In this document: piece after piece, positions 28,601-37,636 of the stretch | Layout of the letters: each line of letters starts with the position of its first letter | How positions within the stretch are numbered: the stretch's first letter is position 1 | Assembly: GCA_016756835.1 (NCBI GenBank) | Contig: JAESPE010000001.1 | Span: 80,732-134,512 of the forward strand | Direction of reading: 5' to 3' | DNA from: a gamma proteobacterium endosymbiont of Lamellibrachia anaximandri | GTDB taxonomy: Bacteria; Pseudomonadota; Gammaproteobacteria; Chromatiales; Chromatiaceae | Length of the DNA stretch: 53,781 bases | Made by a program: the position numbers and the translations under genes | The notes under the pieces: generated by a model | What the model was told of the DNA's origin: nothing | Database searches by the model: none | Seen by the model: only the letters and a program-made list of their open reading frames with translations

Positions 28601-29563
28601 TTTGTAGGTTGTCTCAAATTGAATTGACTCTCCTTTCACCGCACGCTGCACCGCCTCACGCATCTTCTCCTGGAGTTTTTCATCATGGGAAAATACAGGG
28701 GCGTCCCACATGGGGCGACCCAGAATCTCTTCTGGGCGCGTATTGTTCAGCTCCAGAACCACATCGTTGGCAATCAATACTGTGCCCTGGCTGTCTATCA
28801 TGCCAATGAGCAGGGCTGGATTATTGAGCATGGCGTTCAACTTGGCCTCACTATCCTGTAACGCCGCAGTGCGTTCAGCCACAGCATCCGCCATGCTGTT
28901 GAAATCGCGGGCGAGCTGGGCCAGCTCTTTCGGGCCGGACTCGGGCGCTCTCTCCGAGTAATTTCCTACCGCAAGGGCCTGGCTGGTCTGCATCAGCCGC
29001 CTAAGCCGGATGTTGATACGCCTCTCGAAGAAAATCAGCAGGATCAGGGCAATCCCCAACCCTCCCGCCTGTAAAAGCAACTGTTCCCTCTGAATGTTGG
29101 CATACGTCTCCCTGATTGACGAGATATCCAGACCAAAATGCAGTGCACCGATCCTATGCCCACCCAACAGGATTGGCTGAACCGCATGCACCATTAGCGC
29201 GTCGGGCAGCGGCCCGGAATCACCCCAAGCGGAGGGTATGGGGTCAGGCGTATCAATCGTCTGTAGCAGGATGCTGTTATTCTCGTCCAGCAGGGCAAGA
29301 TAGACGATTCCCTCTCCATCGCCCGTGACCAGCTCTTTCAGATATGCGCGCAGGGTCTCCATGCCCTCAGGCGTGGTGTGCGGAACAACGACCAGGTTCA
29401 GCAATTTAGAGGTCTTCAACAGCTCATCGCGCAGATGTTCCACCGCCTCTGACTCCATTGCGCGCCGAATGCTGACAGTTTCCAGCGTGACCAGGGTCAA
29501 TAGCACCAGGGCGACACCGGCAATCATCTGGAAGCGCAGGGAAGTGAAACGAAAAATAGACAA
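25700..29563 (-). CDS. Multi-PAS hybrid histidine kinase with REC and HPt
   Basis: 1287 aa. TM1 about 12-30; small periplasmic domain to about 158; TM2 160-179; HAMP 180-235; four PAS units at about 238-360, 380-498, 505-622 and 645-760; HisKA with His787; HATPase with FGGTGLGLAISHN; REC with Asp1075 (LMDVQMPVMDGYEATRRI); Pro-rich linker; HPt with His1230 (LLAHRLKGTCGN). The frame opens with TTG at 29563, eight bases after GAGG; no ATG or GTG start precedes TM1, so TTG is the likely start. It lies 10 bp after the porin-like gene. It is a close paralogue of the kinase at 31423 from the last PAS onward. Confidence 0.93.
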   Translation of the reverse strand: MSIFRFTSLRFQMIAGVALVLLTLVTLETVSIRRAMESEAVEHLRDELLKTSKLLNLVVVPHTTPEGMETLRAYLKELVTGDGEGIVYLALLDENNSILLQTIDTPDPIPSAWGDSGPLPDALMVHAVQPILLGGHRIGALHFGLDISSIRETYANIQREQLLLQAGGLGIALILLIFFERRINIRLRRLMQTSQALAVGNYSERAPESGPKELAQLARDFNSMADAVAERTAALQDSEAKLNAMLNNPALLIGMIDSQGTVLIANDVVLELNNTRPEEILGRPMWDAPVFSHDEKLQEKMREAVQRAVKGESIQFETTYKTQWGIRIAEFSLQPVTDSQGKVAWLVPLGIDITERKQAETDLLKSQARYRELNEVLAKSESKYRGIFNESVAAIYVFDRDKNFIDTNEAGIELLGYSRNELLNMSIPEVDADQGAVQPAQEHLLAGGRIVNFEHRLVRKDGSIITVLNNSRPVFDSEGEVTGMQSTLIDVTERNKIAHSLQDREQELDTIIENIPNMLFVKDAKELRFVRFNQAGETLLGMPCKDLIGKNDYDFFPQEQADFFTAKDREVLESGKQLDISEEPIETPKGTRILHTRKTVIRGKNGEAKYLLGISEDITERKRTEQELESHRLHLEDLVAERSASLARAETIAHVGSWHVDMADSQLTWSSETYHIFGVPVGTQVSLTDFVGFVHPDDSDHTMAAWHDALKGAPYDIEHRILVEGKAKWVRERAEIVFDAQGQPITAHGAVQDITEHKAAEQAMTEAKERAEAAAGAKSEFLANMSHEIRTPLNAVLGLARMGQRDSKESENTERFHHILNSGQHLLGILNDILDLSKLESGKVKVENQPFRLAAIVEDAVSLVASQAGEKGLAFSLHLDPALPAWVAGDSLRLRQVLLNLLSNAVKFTEEGEVQLQIGRQGEQTCFNVIDTGIGMNSEQMSRLFTPFDQGDTSTTRRFGGTGLGLAISHNLANLMDGHISVKSEPKRGSTFTLCLPLVETAPDTEREIRKLEKTGTRLKGIHVLAAEDVEMNRLILKDTLEHEGAHVVFAENGHQALERLKELGVTAFDIVLMDVQMPVMDGYEATRRIHKFTSALPVIGLTAHALGEERQHCLAAGMVEHVTKPFDADDLVAAILRQTKRPKPAPLSDAHSTPEQEAGPEPVTTSAAETPPDSLPGIDLADGLQRLRGRWSSYKKVLLMFRQQHSASAEKMASLLEQGDNEEARLLAHRLKGTCGNVGAKKLSEQAAAIEAACHANDPEAATAQMAAFHAGFEEIMDGLAMLDGG

Positions 29564-29573
29564 CGTTTTTACC

Positions 29574-30791
29574 TCAGAAGATGAAATCCAGACTCAGGGT
29601 GAACAGCCAGTCGCTATCCGGATTGGCGTAATCGTAGTCCGGGGCGTGGTTGTAATAGAGGCCCCAGCTGTTTTTATCCGGCTGGACCCAGTCGGCCTGG
29701 AACTTGAGTGTGGTCTGTTCGGTGATTTCCCGTGACAGACCCAGCGCCAGGCTGTTTGTATCATAGCGGCTGGAGGCCAATAGCACGTCTACCTGCGGCT
29801 GCAGGAATCCTGCGCGACTGTCACTGTCCGGGCCGCGGGTCCAGCGCCGGGCGAGGGTTGAATAGGGCATCCAGGGGCCGAACCGTCTGCCCAGGGTGAC
29901 GTAAGCGCCATACTGATCGCGGAAGAAACCTTCGATGGAGCGGTAACCGAATTCAGCCATGGCCAGCCAGTCGTTCTGCTCATGGCTCATACCGAGACCA
30001 AACAGATGTGTTGCGGCCTGATCGATAGCCAGATCATCGGCCAGTTGCGCGCCGTCCGGCAATACCAGAGCGCCCAGAGCACCGAAAAGCGCCTCGACAT
30101 CAGCGCTTGTAAAGCTTGTTTTACTGTAGCCATAGCCGAGTTTGAGCTGCGTATTGCGATCCCGCAGCGTCAGGTTCAGGAAAGTGCCATTTGCTTCGAT
30201 GGGAAAAGTTTCCCTGCTGTTGGAAGTCACCACATCAAAGGCAATGCGGGTGATACCCCCGTGCCACTCTGTCTGCCAGCGGCCGAAGCTGCCCTCGTTT
30301 ATGATCTCCAACCCATCCTGGGAAAAGGTCGGCAGCAGACCATAGACCTCCAGCGGCGGCCGTACCCAAGGCATTGCGTAGCGCACCTGGCGGTTTTCGG
30401 CATGCAGGAAGGCGTTGGTGGGCATGCGTCCGAGTCGCAGTGTCAAAGCATCTGTGGGTCGCCAGCGCAGCTGGGCCAAAGTGACATCTGGCTTGAAGTT
30501 GCGCTCTACGTTGCGGTCGGCAACGATTTGCAGAGCGAAATCGAGCGATTCGTTCAAACCCAGATCAAGTTGTACGCCCAACGTGGAGTCGAGTCCGGCA
30601 TCACAGCGTCTGGTTCGGCCGGGTCCCTCAGGCTGATCATTGATGACATAGTCCGCCGTATCGCTGCTGAAGCAGGAGAGGCTTGCCGTACCGAAACCTC
30701 CAACATAGGTTTCAATCGCAAAACCGGAGCAACTCAAGGTCAGCAGGATTGCAGCGAGTGATAACCTGATCCATACAAGTTGCTTGTTCAT
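29574..30791 (-). CDS. Outer-membrane porin-like beta-barrel protein
   Basis: 405 aa with signal peptide (MNKQLVWIRLSLAAILLTLSCSGFA) and a mature chain of alternating hydrophobic/polar strands ending in LFTLSLDFIF, a C-terminal Phe as in barrel proteins recognised by the BAM machinery. LQLDLGLNESLDFALQIVADRN and LRWRPTDALTLRLGRMPTNAF resemble phosphate- or general-porin-like barrels. Two Cys pairs near the N-terminus are unusual. It starts with GGAGAGCAGGA upstream and overlaps the PstS-like gene by 4 bp (ATGA), then a hybrid kinase follows 10 bp on. A role in ligand entry for the neighbouring binding protein and kinase is inferred. Confidence 0.85.
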   Translation of the reverse strand: MNKQLVWIRLSLAAILLTLSCSGFAIETYVGGFGTASLSCFSSDTADYVINDQPEGPGRTRRCDAGLDSTLGVQLDLGLNESLDFALQIVADRNVERNFKPDVTLAQLRWRPTDALTLRLGRMPTNAFLHAENRQVRYAMPWVRPPLEVYGLLPTFSQDGLEIINEGSFGRWQTEWHGGITRIAFDVVTSNSRETFPIEANGTFLNLTLRDRNTQLKLGYGYSKTSFTSADVEALFGALGALVLPDGAQLADDLAIDQAATHLFGLGMSHEQNDWLAMAEFGYRSIEGFFRDQYGAYVTLGRRFGPWMPYSTLARRWTRGPDSDSRAGFLQPQVDVLLASSRYDTNSLALGLSREITEQTTLKFQADWVQPDKNSWGLYYNHAPDYDYANPDSDWLFTLSLDFIF

Positions 30792-31252
30792 TCCTGCTCT
30801 CCCTGTTCCGTGGACAGCAATACCTTACTGTGAGCAGGCAGCTGGTCGATTGCAACATAGGTAACGGCACCCGGTTTATCATTGAGCACCTGTTTTACGT
30901 CTGTTTTCGAGATGCGAGCGGGAGGGCGGCCACGACCGGTGAATACCTGCTTGGCCCAGTGAGCGCGCACGCTGGCAGCCGACAGGCCGATGACGTCACG
31001 ATAAAAGCGCTCACGCAGCGGCTGTTCACTCCGATCAATGGGGATCAGCCGGGAGTTGGTGGATCCCAGGCCCAAAAAGAGGTTGGCCGCCTCCTCCCGG
31101 GTCAATGTGGTTACTTCCGCATCCTGCTGCGCCACAATCAGAATGCCTTCGGCGGCAGCAACGGAAACAGACAGGGAAAGCACCAGCGCGCTGGTTATGG
31201 CGATCCCGATAAATCGCGCGCAGAGAAATAGAGGCAGATGGATTCCGCTCAT
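30788..31252 (-). CDS. Short PstS-like periplasmic binding protein
   Basis: 154 aa with a signal peptide ending near AAA-EGILIVAQ. The mature part TLTREEAANLFLGLGSTNSRLIPIDRSEQPLRERFYRDVIGLSAASVRAHWAKQVF-type pattern matches the short PBP-like proteins related to phosphate-binding PstS, which keep only about one lobe of the fold. Ends VTYVAIDQL, the typical GAIGYV-equivalent. No transporter genes adjoin it; instead it heads a three-gene unit with a porin-like barrel and a hybrid kinase. Similar trios are likely sensory; ligand (phosphate or another oxyanion) is not shown. Confidence 0.85.
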   Translation of the reverse strand: MSGIHLPLFLCARFIGIAITSALVLSLSVSVAAAEGILIVAQQDAEVTTLTREEAANLFLGLGSTNSRLIPIDRSEQPLRERFYRDVIGLSAASVRAHWAKQVFTGRGRPPARISKTDVKQVLNDKPGAVTYVAIDQLPAHSKVLLSTEQGEQE

Positions 31253-31422
31253 TTTTCCACTCTAACCATTGATGTATTGTCATGACCTTGCATGGACAGT
31301 TCTCTCTTCGTCTAACTGATAGTTATTTTTCGTTTTTGCCCGACTTCACTTGTCAGAATCCAAACCAAACATCAATCTGTGCACCACAATTTTTATAAAT
31401 ATTTCCAGTGTGATGCGAGGAC

Positions 31423-34400
31423 TTATTTAGCAGTCACCTCGACTTGCTCGACAAGTGCAGCCAGCACCTTTTCCAGGGCCGCTGCCAGTTCGTTGGTAAC
31501 GGGATCTGTTGCAGCGTCGCCCTGTTTCGCATTGGTCTCGACCTGGGTAGCCAGTTGATGCAATCTGTTTGCTTCCAGGTTGCCTGCGATACCTTTCAGG
31601 CCATGGGCGAGAAAACTCAATTGCGTGCTGTCGTGAGCATGCATCGCCTGGCGCAGTTTATCCGGCGTCTCCTTACAGCTGTTGAGCGCGGTTTGCGCCA
31701 GTTTCGTGATGAAGCCTTCACGCCCTCGATAACGTTTGCGCAGCGCCTCCCAATCGACCGGGGGATCCCCACCTTGGGATATGGGTTGGTCAGAGAGATT
31801 CTCACTCAACGACGGATACTCCACTGTGGTATGAGAAGGCATATCTGATGCACTGCTTGAAACATGCTGTAGTATGGCATTGACCAATTCATCTGCATCT
31901 ATGGGTTTCGCCACATGATCGACCATCCCGCATGTCAGGCAGCGGGCCTTCTCTTCAGCCAGCGCATGTGCGGTCAGTCCGATTACGGGTAATTTCGCTG
32001 ACAATTCGCGTATCCGCTGCGTTGCCTCATAGCCGTCCATGACCGGCATCTGAATATCCATCAGCACGACATCAAAAGCATTTTCCCCCTGTTCCTGTAG
32101 CAGGTCCAGCGCCTGCTGTCCGTGTTCTGCAAATACGACCTCGGCACCTTCCTGATCGAACAGGTCGGCCAGAATCAGCCGATTGACCTCTATGTCCTCT
32201 GCAGCCAGCAGGCGTACCCCCTTCAGACGCTGGCCAGTTACTGGAACTGCCTGCGCTGCAGCATCGGGCACAGCTGTGGCAGGCTCCAGAGGCAGATTCA
32301 GAATAAATTCGCTGCCTTCGCCCAAACGGCTTTTTACCTGGATATCGCCCCCCATCATCCTGGCCAGGTTGATACTGATCGACAGGCCCAGGCCGGTTCC
32401 GCCAAAACGGCGTGTAGTGGAACTGTCTGCCTGCTCAAAAGGCTGAAACAACTGGGCCAGCTGATTTTCCGCCATCCCGACCCCGGTATCGCTTACCCGA
32501 AACAACAGGGTTTGATTCTGTGCCTCGACAGTCAGTCTGATCTCGCCCTGCTGCGTAAACTTGACGGCATTGGAGAGCAGATTGAGCAGGATCTGCTCCA
32601 GTCGCAGCGCATCGCTTTTCACCCACAATGGTAATCCATCGGCAAGATCGAGATGAAACGACAACCCTTTCTCCTGCACCTGGCCCTTTACCAGGCTGGC
32701 TGCTCTATCCACTGAGGCAATCAAGTCGACTGGGCGTTTTTCAATCACCAGCTTGCCGGCCTCTATCTTGGAGAAATCGAGGATATCGTTGACCACCCGC
32801 AAAAGGTGCCGGCCGGAGACAGTGATCCGTGCAAATATCTCCTGTGCTTTCTCGGTGGTAACTCCCCGCTCACCGATCTTCGCCAGACCCAGCACCCCAT
32901 TCAGTGGGGTGCGAATCTCGTGACTCATGTTTGCCACGAAATCACTGCGAACCTTTGCCAGGCGTTGGGCCTCGGCCAGCGCCGTCTGTGTAGCGTGCTC
33001 CGCCAGTTTGAGACTGCTGATGTCCTGCACTGTGCCTAGCGCGGAGATCGCCTGTCCCCGGTCATTAAAGTGGATCTCTGCCCGCTCCCGCACCCATTTT
33101 TCTTTGCCGTCCACGATTATACGGTGTTCGATATCGTAGGGTGCACCCAACTGTGAGGCATCCCACGCATCCAGTACCCGATCAGTATCCTCAAGATGCA
33201 GGGCCGCGACAAAATTCCCCAGACTGACCGGTGAATCCACTTCTATGCCAAAGATCTGGTAGGTTTCCTTTGACCAGTTCAGCTGGTCGTTAAGGATATC
33301 CAGATGCCAGCTACCCAGATGAGCGATGGTCTGCGCCTGTGCAAGGTTTGCCTCACTCTCGCGCAGGGCATTTTCCATTCGCTTGCGTTGTGAAATATCT
33401 TCCACTGACGACCAGATGTATTGCCTGCCATGTTGCTCGATCAGCTGACCATTGAGGCGTACCGGAACGCGTTTTCCACTCTTGTGCAGGTACTCTTTTT
33501 CATAGGGACCGTAACGTCCGCTCTCCTGCAATGCCTGAAGCTGCAGGGCTTCCTCTTGCTCAAAATCATGCGGGGTGATATCCCAATACGAAAGCATTTT
33601 GGCCTCATTTTCGTCATAACCGATGATTCCCAGGTAGGCTGGGTTGACATCAACCAGCCTGCCCTCCATGTCGCACAGGGCCAGACCAATGGGCGAGGTT
33701 TCAAATAGCGTTCGGTTATAGGCGGTAATCTCCTCCAGTTCGGCGGTACGCTCTTTCACCAGCTGCTCAAGTTTGTCCTTATGCTGGGCAAGTGCCTGCT
33801 GGGTTTTGCGTATATCGGTAATGTCGTAACCCTGTGAGATTACAAAAGTGACCTTGCCATCGGTGTCTTGCAGTACGGTGTTACGCCAATGAAACAGGCG
33901 GCGCGAACCATCTTTCATCAACCATTCATTTTCGTAGTTGCCGACGATATTACCGGCGGTAAGATTGTTGAAGACGCCTTCGACGTCCTCCCGGATCTCT
34001 TTAGGAATCAGGTATTCCCAAATAGGCTGGCCCTGCAACTCTGCAAATGAAAACCCGGTAATCTCCTCTGCGGCATGATTGAAACGAATGATTCTTCCAT
34101 CCCTGTCCATTACGACGATTATCGAGCCGGCTGCTTCCACCACTGCATCGACAAAATCTCTTTCTGCCCGCAGGCCTTCTTCGCTGGCATGCACCTTGTC
34201 CAACAGCTTTCTGTTTCGATCGTTTTCAAGCGAGATGTGGTCCACCAGAGGGCGTACCAGGCGCAGAGTCAGGAAGATACCGATCAACACCAGAATTGAT
34301 ATGGAGAAACTGACATAGGCAGCATGTGTTCGCGCGGGGGCAAAAAAATCATTCGCCTGATCAAAAAACAGCAAGACCCAGGCGGAATCGTCGATTTTCT

Positions 34401-35223
34401 GGTGAACGATAATGCTGTCCCCCTGGGCAGTCTCAACGATATGCAAGCCTTCTATGGCTCCGGCCAGGGTTTCATGTACTTCACTGTCAAGAAAGCCTCT
34501 GATACCTGAGTTTTCAGCCTCGCCGGAGGCAAAATAATATTCCACGCCCGCAGGGCCAAGGGTACCAATTTGCACGCTGCCACGACTTTGCTGGCGCCGG
34601 GTAAAGTCCTGGATGGTATCGCTGATACGATGTGTATCGAATGCCACCAGATCGATCCCGACCTTGTCGCCTTTTGGGTTGATGATGGGCGCGCTGACAG
34701 CCAACCGCTGGTGGCCGTCGACTTGCCCTGGCATCCCGAGCTGGATTGAGTCAGCTCGAAAACTCTCAGGCCTGAGTGATTTCGGGATGGCTTCTCCAAC
34801 CTCTATCAGCAACCTGCCATCATTGTCCAGACGACTGATGCCAACCATGTCCGGTGCCAGACGCAGTGCATCCTGAAGCTTGGGACGGGAAAAGGCATTC
34901 AGTGCATCCAGTCCGATCAGACCATTTTGGTATTTTTCCAATTCCTGACGGATGCGGCTGCGGCTGGTGATCTGTGCGGAAAGATTTTTGAGCCGGGAGA
35001 TCTCCGATTCGATAGCGGTCTTCTGTAACGCCACTTCGAACAGTATCGCTGTTTCCAGCTGTTCGGCCTGAGACCGGTAGAGCAGCAGTGTGGAAACCGT
35101 ACCAATCAGGATGCTGGTGATCAGCATGCCCAGCACCACGCGCAGCCGCAACTGTTTGAGCCGCTTGCCGGCCAGCAGCGGATCTATGGGTGGAGTGGAT
35201 GAGTTTTTTTCGGACAACTGCAT
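31423..35223 (-). CDS. Multi-PAS hybrid histidine kinase with Cache-like sensor, REC and HPt
   Basis: 1266 aa. TM1 about 27-49; Cache-like periplasmic domain about 50-300 (LAPDMVGISRLDNDGRLLIEVG and DLVAFDTHRISDTI recall dCache); TM2 301-320; three PAS units at about 355-475, 498-615 and 628-745; HisKA with His768 (NMSHEIRTPLNGVLGL); HATPase with [16 protein letters not shown] with Asp1056 (LMDIQMPVMDGYEATQRI); HPt with His1207 (LAHGLKGIAGN). AAAGGAAC lies just before the ATG at 35223. It stands 170 bp upstream of the PstS-like/porin/kinase unit on the same strand. Its last PAS, kinase core and REC closely match the kinase at 25700. Confidence 0.93.
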   Translation of the reverse strand: MQLSEKNSSTPPIDPLLAGKRLKQLRLRVVLGMLITSILIGTVSTLLLYRSQAEQLETAILFEVALQKTAIESEISRLKNLSAQITSRSRIRQELEKYQNGLIGLDALNAFSRPKLQDALRLAPDMVGISRLDNDGRLLIEVGEAIPKSLRPESFRADSIQLGMPGQVDGHQRLAVSAPIINPKGDKVGIDLVAFDTHRISDTIQDFTRRQQSRGSVQIGTLGPAGVEYYFASGEAENSGIRGFLDSEVHETLAGAIEGLHIVETAQGDSIIVHQKIDDSAWVLLFFDQANDFFAPARTHAAYVSFSISILVLIGIFLTLRLVRPLVDHISLENDRNRKLLDKVHASEEGLRAERDFVDAVVEAAGSIIVVMDRDGRIIRFNHAAEEITGFSFAELQGQPIWEYLIPKEIREDVEGVFNNLTAGNIVGNYENEWLMKDGSRRLFHWRNTVLQDTDGKVTFVISQGYDITDIRKTQQALAQHKDKLEQLVKERTAELEEITAYNRTLFETSPIGLALCDMEGRLVDVNPAYLGIIGYDENEAKMLSYWDITPHDFEQEEALQLQALQESGRYGPYEKEYLHKSGKRVPVRLNGQLIEQHGRQYIWSSVEDISQRKRMENALRESEANLAQAQTIAHLGSWHLDILNDQLNWSKETYQIFGIEVDSPVSLGNFVAALHLEDTDRVLDAWDASQLGAPYDIEHRIIVDGKEKWVRERAEIHFNDRGQAISALGTVQDISSLKLAEHATQTALAEAQRLAKVRSDFVANMSHEIRTPLNGVLGLAKIGERGVTTEKAQEIFARITVSGRHLLRVVNDILDFSKIEAGKLVIEKRPVDLIASVDRAASLVKGQVQEKGLSFHLDLADGLPLWVKSDALRLEQILLNLLSNAVKFTQQGEIRLTVEAQNQTLLFRVSDTGVGMAENQLAQLFQPFEQADSSTTRRFGGTGLGLSISINLARMMGGDIQVKSRLGEGSEFILNLPLEPATAVPDAAAQAVPVTGQRLKGVRLLAAEDIEVNRLILADLFDQEGAEVVFAEHGQQALDLLQEQGENAFDVVLMDIQMPVMDGYEATQRIRELSAKLPVIGLTAHALAEEKARCLTCGMVDHVAKPIDADELVNAILQHVSSSASDMPSHTTVEYPSLSENLSDQPISQGGDPPVDWEALRKRYRGREGFITKLAQTALNSCKETPDKLRQAMHAHDSTQLSFLAHGLKGIAGNLEANRLHQLATQVETNAKQGDAATDPVTNELAAALEKVLAALVEQVEVTAK

Positions 35224-35819
35224 ATTGTTCCTTTGCGCACGGGTGCCTGCTATGGGTTATCAAATACGCCGTGGGTACCCATTATTAATGTCCGTGTTAA
35301 TATGCACTGCCTCGGTAGTGAGTGATGAAATTCGGTCTGAATATCCTGTTTACAGATCACCTCTAGTCATCCTCGTAGCGTGTGAGGGTGCGGCATTATC
35401 TGCCGGCAGGAACCCGTGATCTGCTGCGAAATTGGTGCGATAACAGGCTAATAAAGTGGATATACATGGGCTGGGTAGCGGCATTGGCTGGTGGAACTTT
35501 AATGCCATAGGAAATTCAGCGCTTGGCCACAGCGGACGTTGTGGTTAATAGCGATCAACCGCAACTTGGTTGCGATCAATGATCTCCCGTCTCAATGAGT
35601 TCAGGGCAAGGAACAGGCCCTAACTACCTTGAACTTAAAGAGGAGAAACCATCCGGGACGATGGATTTTCACTCGAGACATGCCATTTTGGACTGGAAAT
35701 CGTTTGGAGAAGAAAACCTGCAAGCCGAGCACGAACGGAGCCGGGTAGAAAACCCTGCCTGACAGAAGGCGCTCACACAGCAAAAAACGAACAGATAAAT
35801 ACTTTATCTGCTCAAATCA
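35224..35819. other. Gene-free region with weak hairpins
   Basis: About 600 bp between the minus-strand kinase and the 57-aa gene. A short hairpin, CGCAAC-TTG-GTTGCG, is at 35560-35574. Open frames are short, Cys/Phe-rich and lack ribosome-binding sites. A stretch near 35611-35623 is the reverse complement of a 13-bp stretch near 14665-14678 (TAGGGCCTGTTCC), perhaps debris of a shared repeat. Confidence 0.4.
35792..35810 (-). terminator. Probable terminator of the 57-aa gene
   Basis: CAGATAAA and TTTATCTG pair perfectly around a 3-nt loop; on the minus strand the stem is followed by TTCGTTTTTT. It lies about 10 bp downstream of the stop at 35820. The stem is AT-rich, so strength is uncertain. 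Confidence 0.5.
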
Positions 35820-35993
35820 CTACTTTTTCTGCTTTTTCGCCTTATTTTCTGCCTGTTTCGCATAAAACTCTGTACCACAATAGTTCAGGATGTAATCGTC
35901 TGCTTCCGGCACCCCCATCTCCGACAGAGGGATCTCCCGCATGCAGATATCCTGGCTCAGTTTCTCTACTTCAGTTGGTTTCGGCATTGTCAT
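35820..35993 (-). CDS. 57-aa basic-tailed small protein, unknown function
   Basis: A short gene encoding MTMPKPTEVEKLSQDICM... and ending ...ENKAKKQKK. GGAGG at 35999-36003 sits 5 bases before the ATG, a near-ideal ribosome-binding site, and a hairpin with T-rich tail follows the stop. The N-terminal half is acidic and amphipathic with two Cys (residues 17 and 39); the last 15 residues are Lys/Gln-rich and helical. No signal peptide or membrane segment. The CxxxE...DDYILNYCGT pattern is not one I recognise. Supported as real by start and stop signals rather than by homology. Confidence 0.7.
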   Translation of the reverse strand: MTMPKPTEVEKLSQDICMREIPLSEMGVPEADDYILNYCGTEFYAKQAENKAKKQKK

Positions 35994-36110
35994 AATAACC
36001 TCCTACAAATGCTTTTCGGCGTAACCTCACCTAATACCCCAGCTTTTCACTTGGGATTTATAGTTAAGTATAGACCGTTTCCAGCAACTGTAACTTTTTC
36101 CATCCCAAGG

Positions 36111-36268
36111 AGGCTGTCGGGTTTAACGCTGTTTGGCTGCAAATCCCTGGATGGCGATCAACTCAGCTTATCGAACTCGTTAAATAGGCCCACTATTCGC
36201 CTCGTTCGATAAACTGATTTGATTCGCCCCCAGTGATTTTCGCTTCAAACGGATAAACCCGACAGCCT
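36111..36268. repeat. 158-bp imperfect inverted repeat upstream of mreB
   Basis: Outer arms 36111-36125 and 36254-36268 are exact reverse complements (AGGCTGTCGGGTTTA). Inner arms 36168-36176 and 36204-36212 (TTATCGAAC/GTTCGATAA) also match, and the sequence between them pairs at many positions, so each half is about 70 bp. No coding potential; MITE-like. It lies 167 bp before mreB. No target duplication seen. Confidence 0.75.
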
Positions 36269-36410
36269 TCTAGTGAATTTTGCGACCCGGTTTTCTTGCT
36301 CAATACCCGTACCATTGATAGATTACCCGTTTTTACGGTTTCTTCTGGTCATTCGGATCAGGGTCAGGCATCCTGCACCCTGACGCCTCCGATAGCCCGA
36401 TTTCTCATAA

Positions 36411-37484
<1,074 letters not shown>

Positions 37485-37530
37485 ACCGTTTCCCGCCGCC
37501 CGGCGGGAAGCCGGTCAGTCTCTATCATCC

Positions 37531-37592
37531 GCAGGAGCGGCGACCTCCCCGCAATCCTCGGCATGATCGCGCCGGGGCACTGTTCCTGCGCG
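37531..37592. repeat. Decayed REP-like inverted pair between mreB and mreC
   Basis: GCAGGAGCGGCGA near 37531 pairs imperfectly with the GC-rich stretch ending TTCCTGCGC at 37592. It resembles the perfect pair at 6921-6986 (shared GGAGCGGC core). It lies within the mreBCD transcript. Confidence 0.6.
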
Positions 37593-37636
37593 CTGACTGA
37601 ATTATTGATGCTAATCTGGAAAAGGGTTTACCGGCA

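Noticed and set aside
29574..29836. Possible frameshift linking the porin gene and the kinase
   Set aside because: Both genes have complete termini: barrel end with final Phe, and a kinase N-terminus with TM1.
35601..35783. 60-codon minus-strand frame in the gap after the kinase
   Set aside because: No ribosome-binding site, Phe/Arg-rich composition, no conserved pattern.
35224..36110. tRNA or other stable RNA gene in the large gap
   Set aside because: No cloverleaf, CCA end or recognisable RNA signature could be seen.
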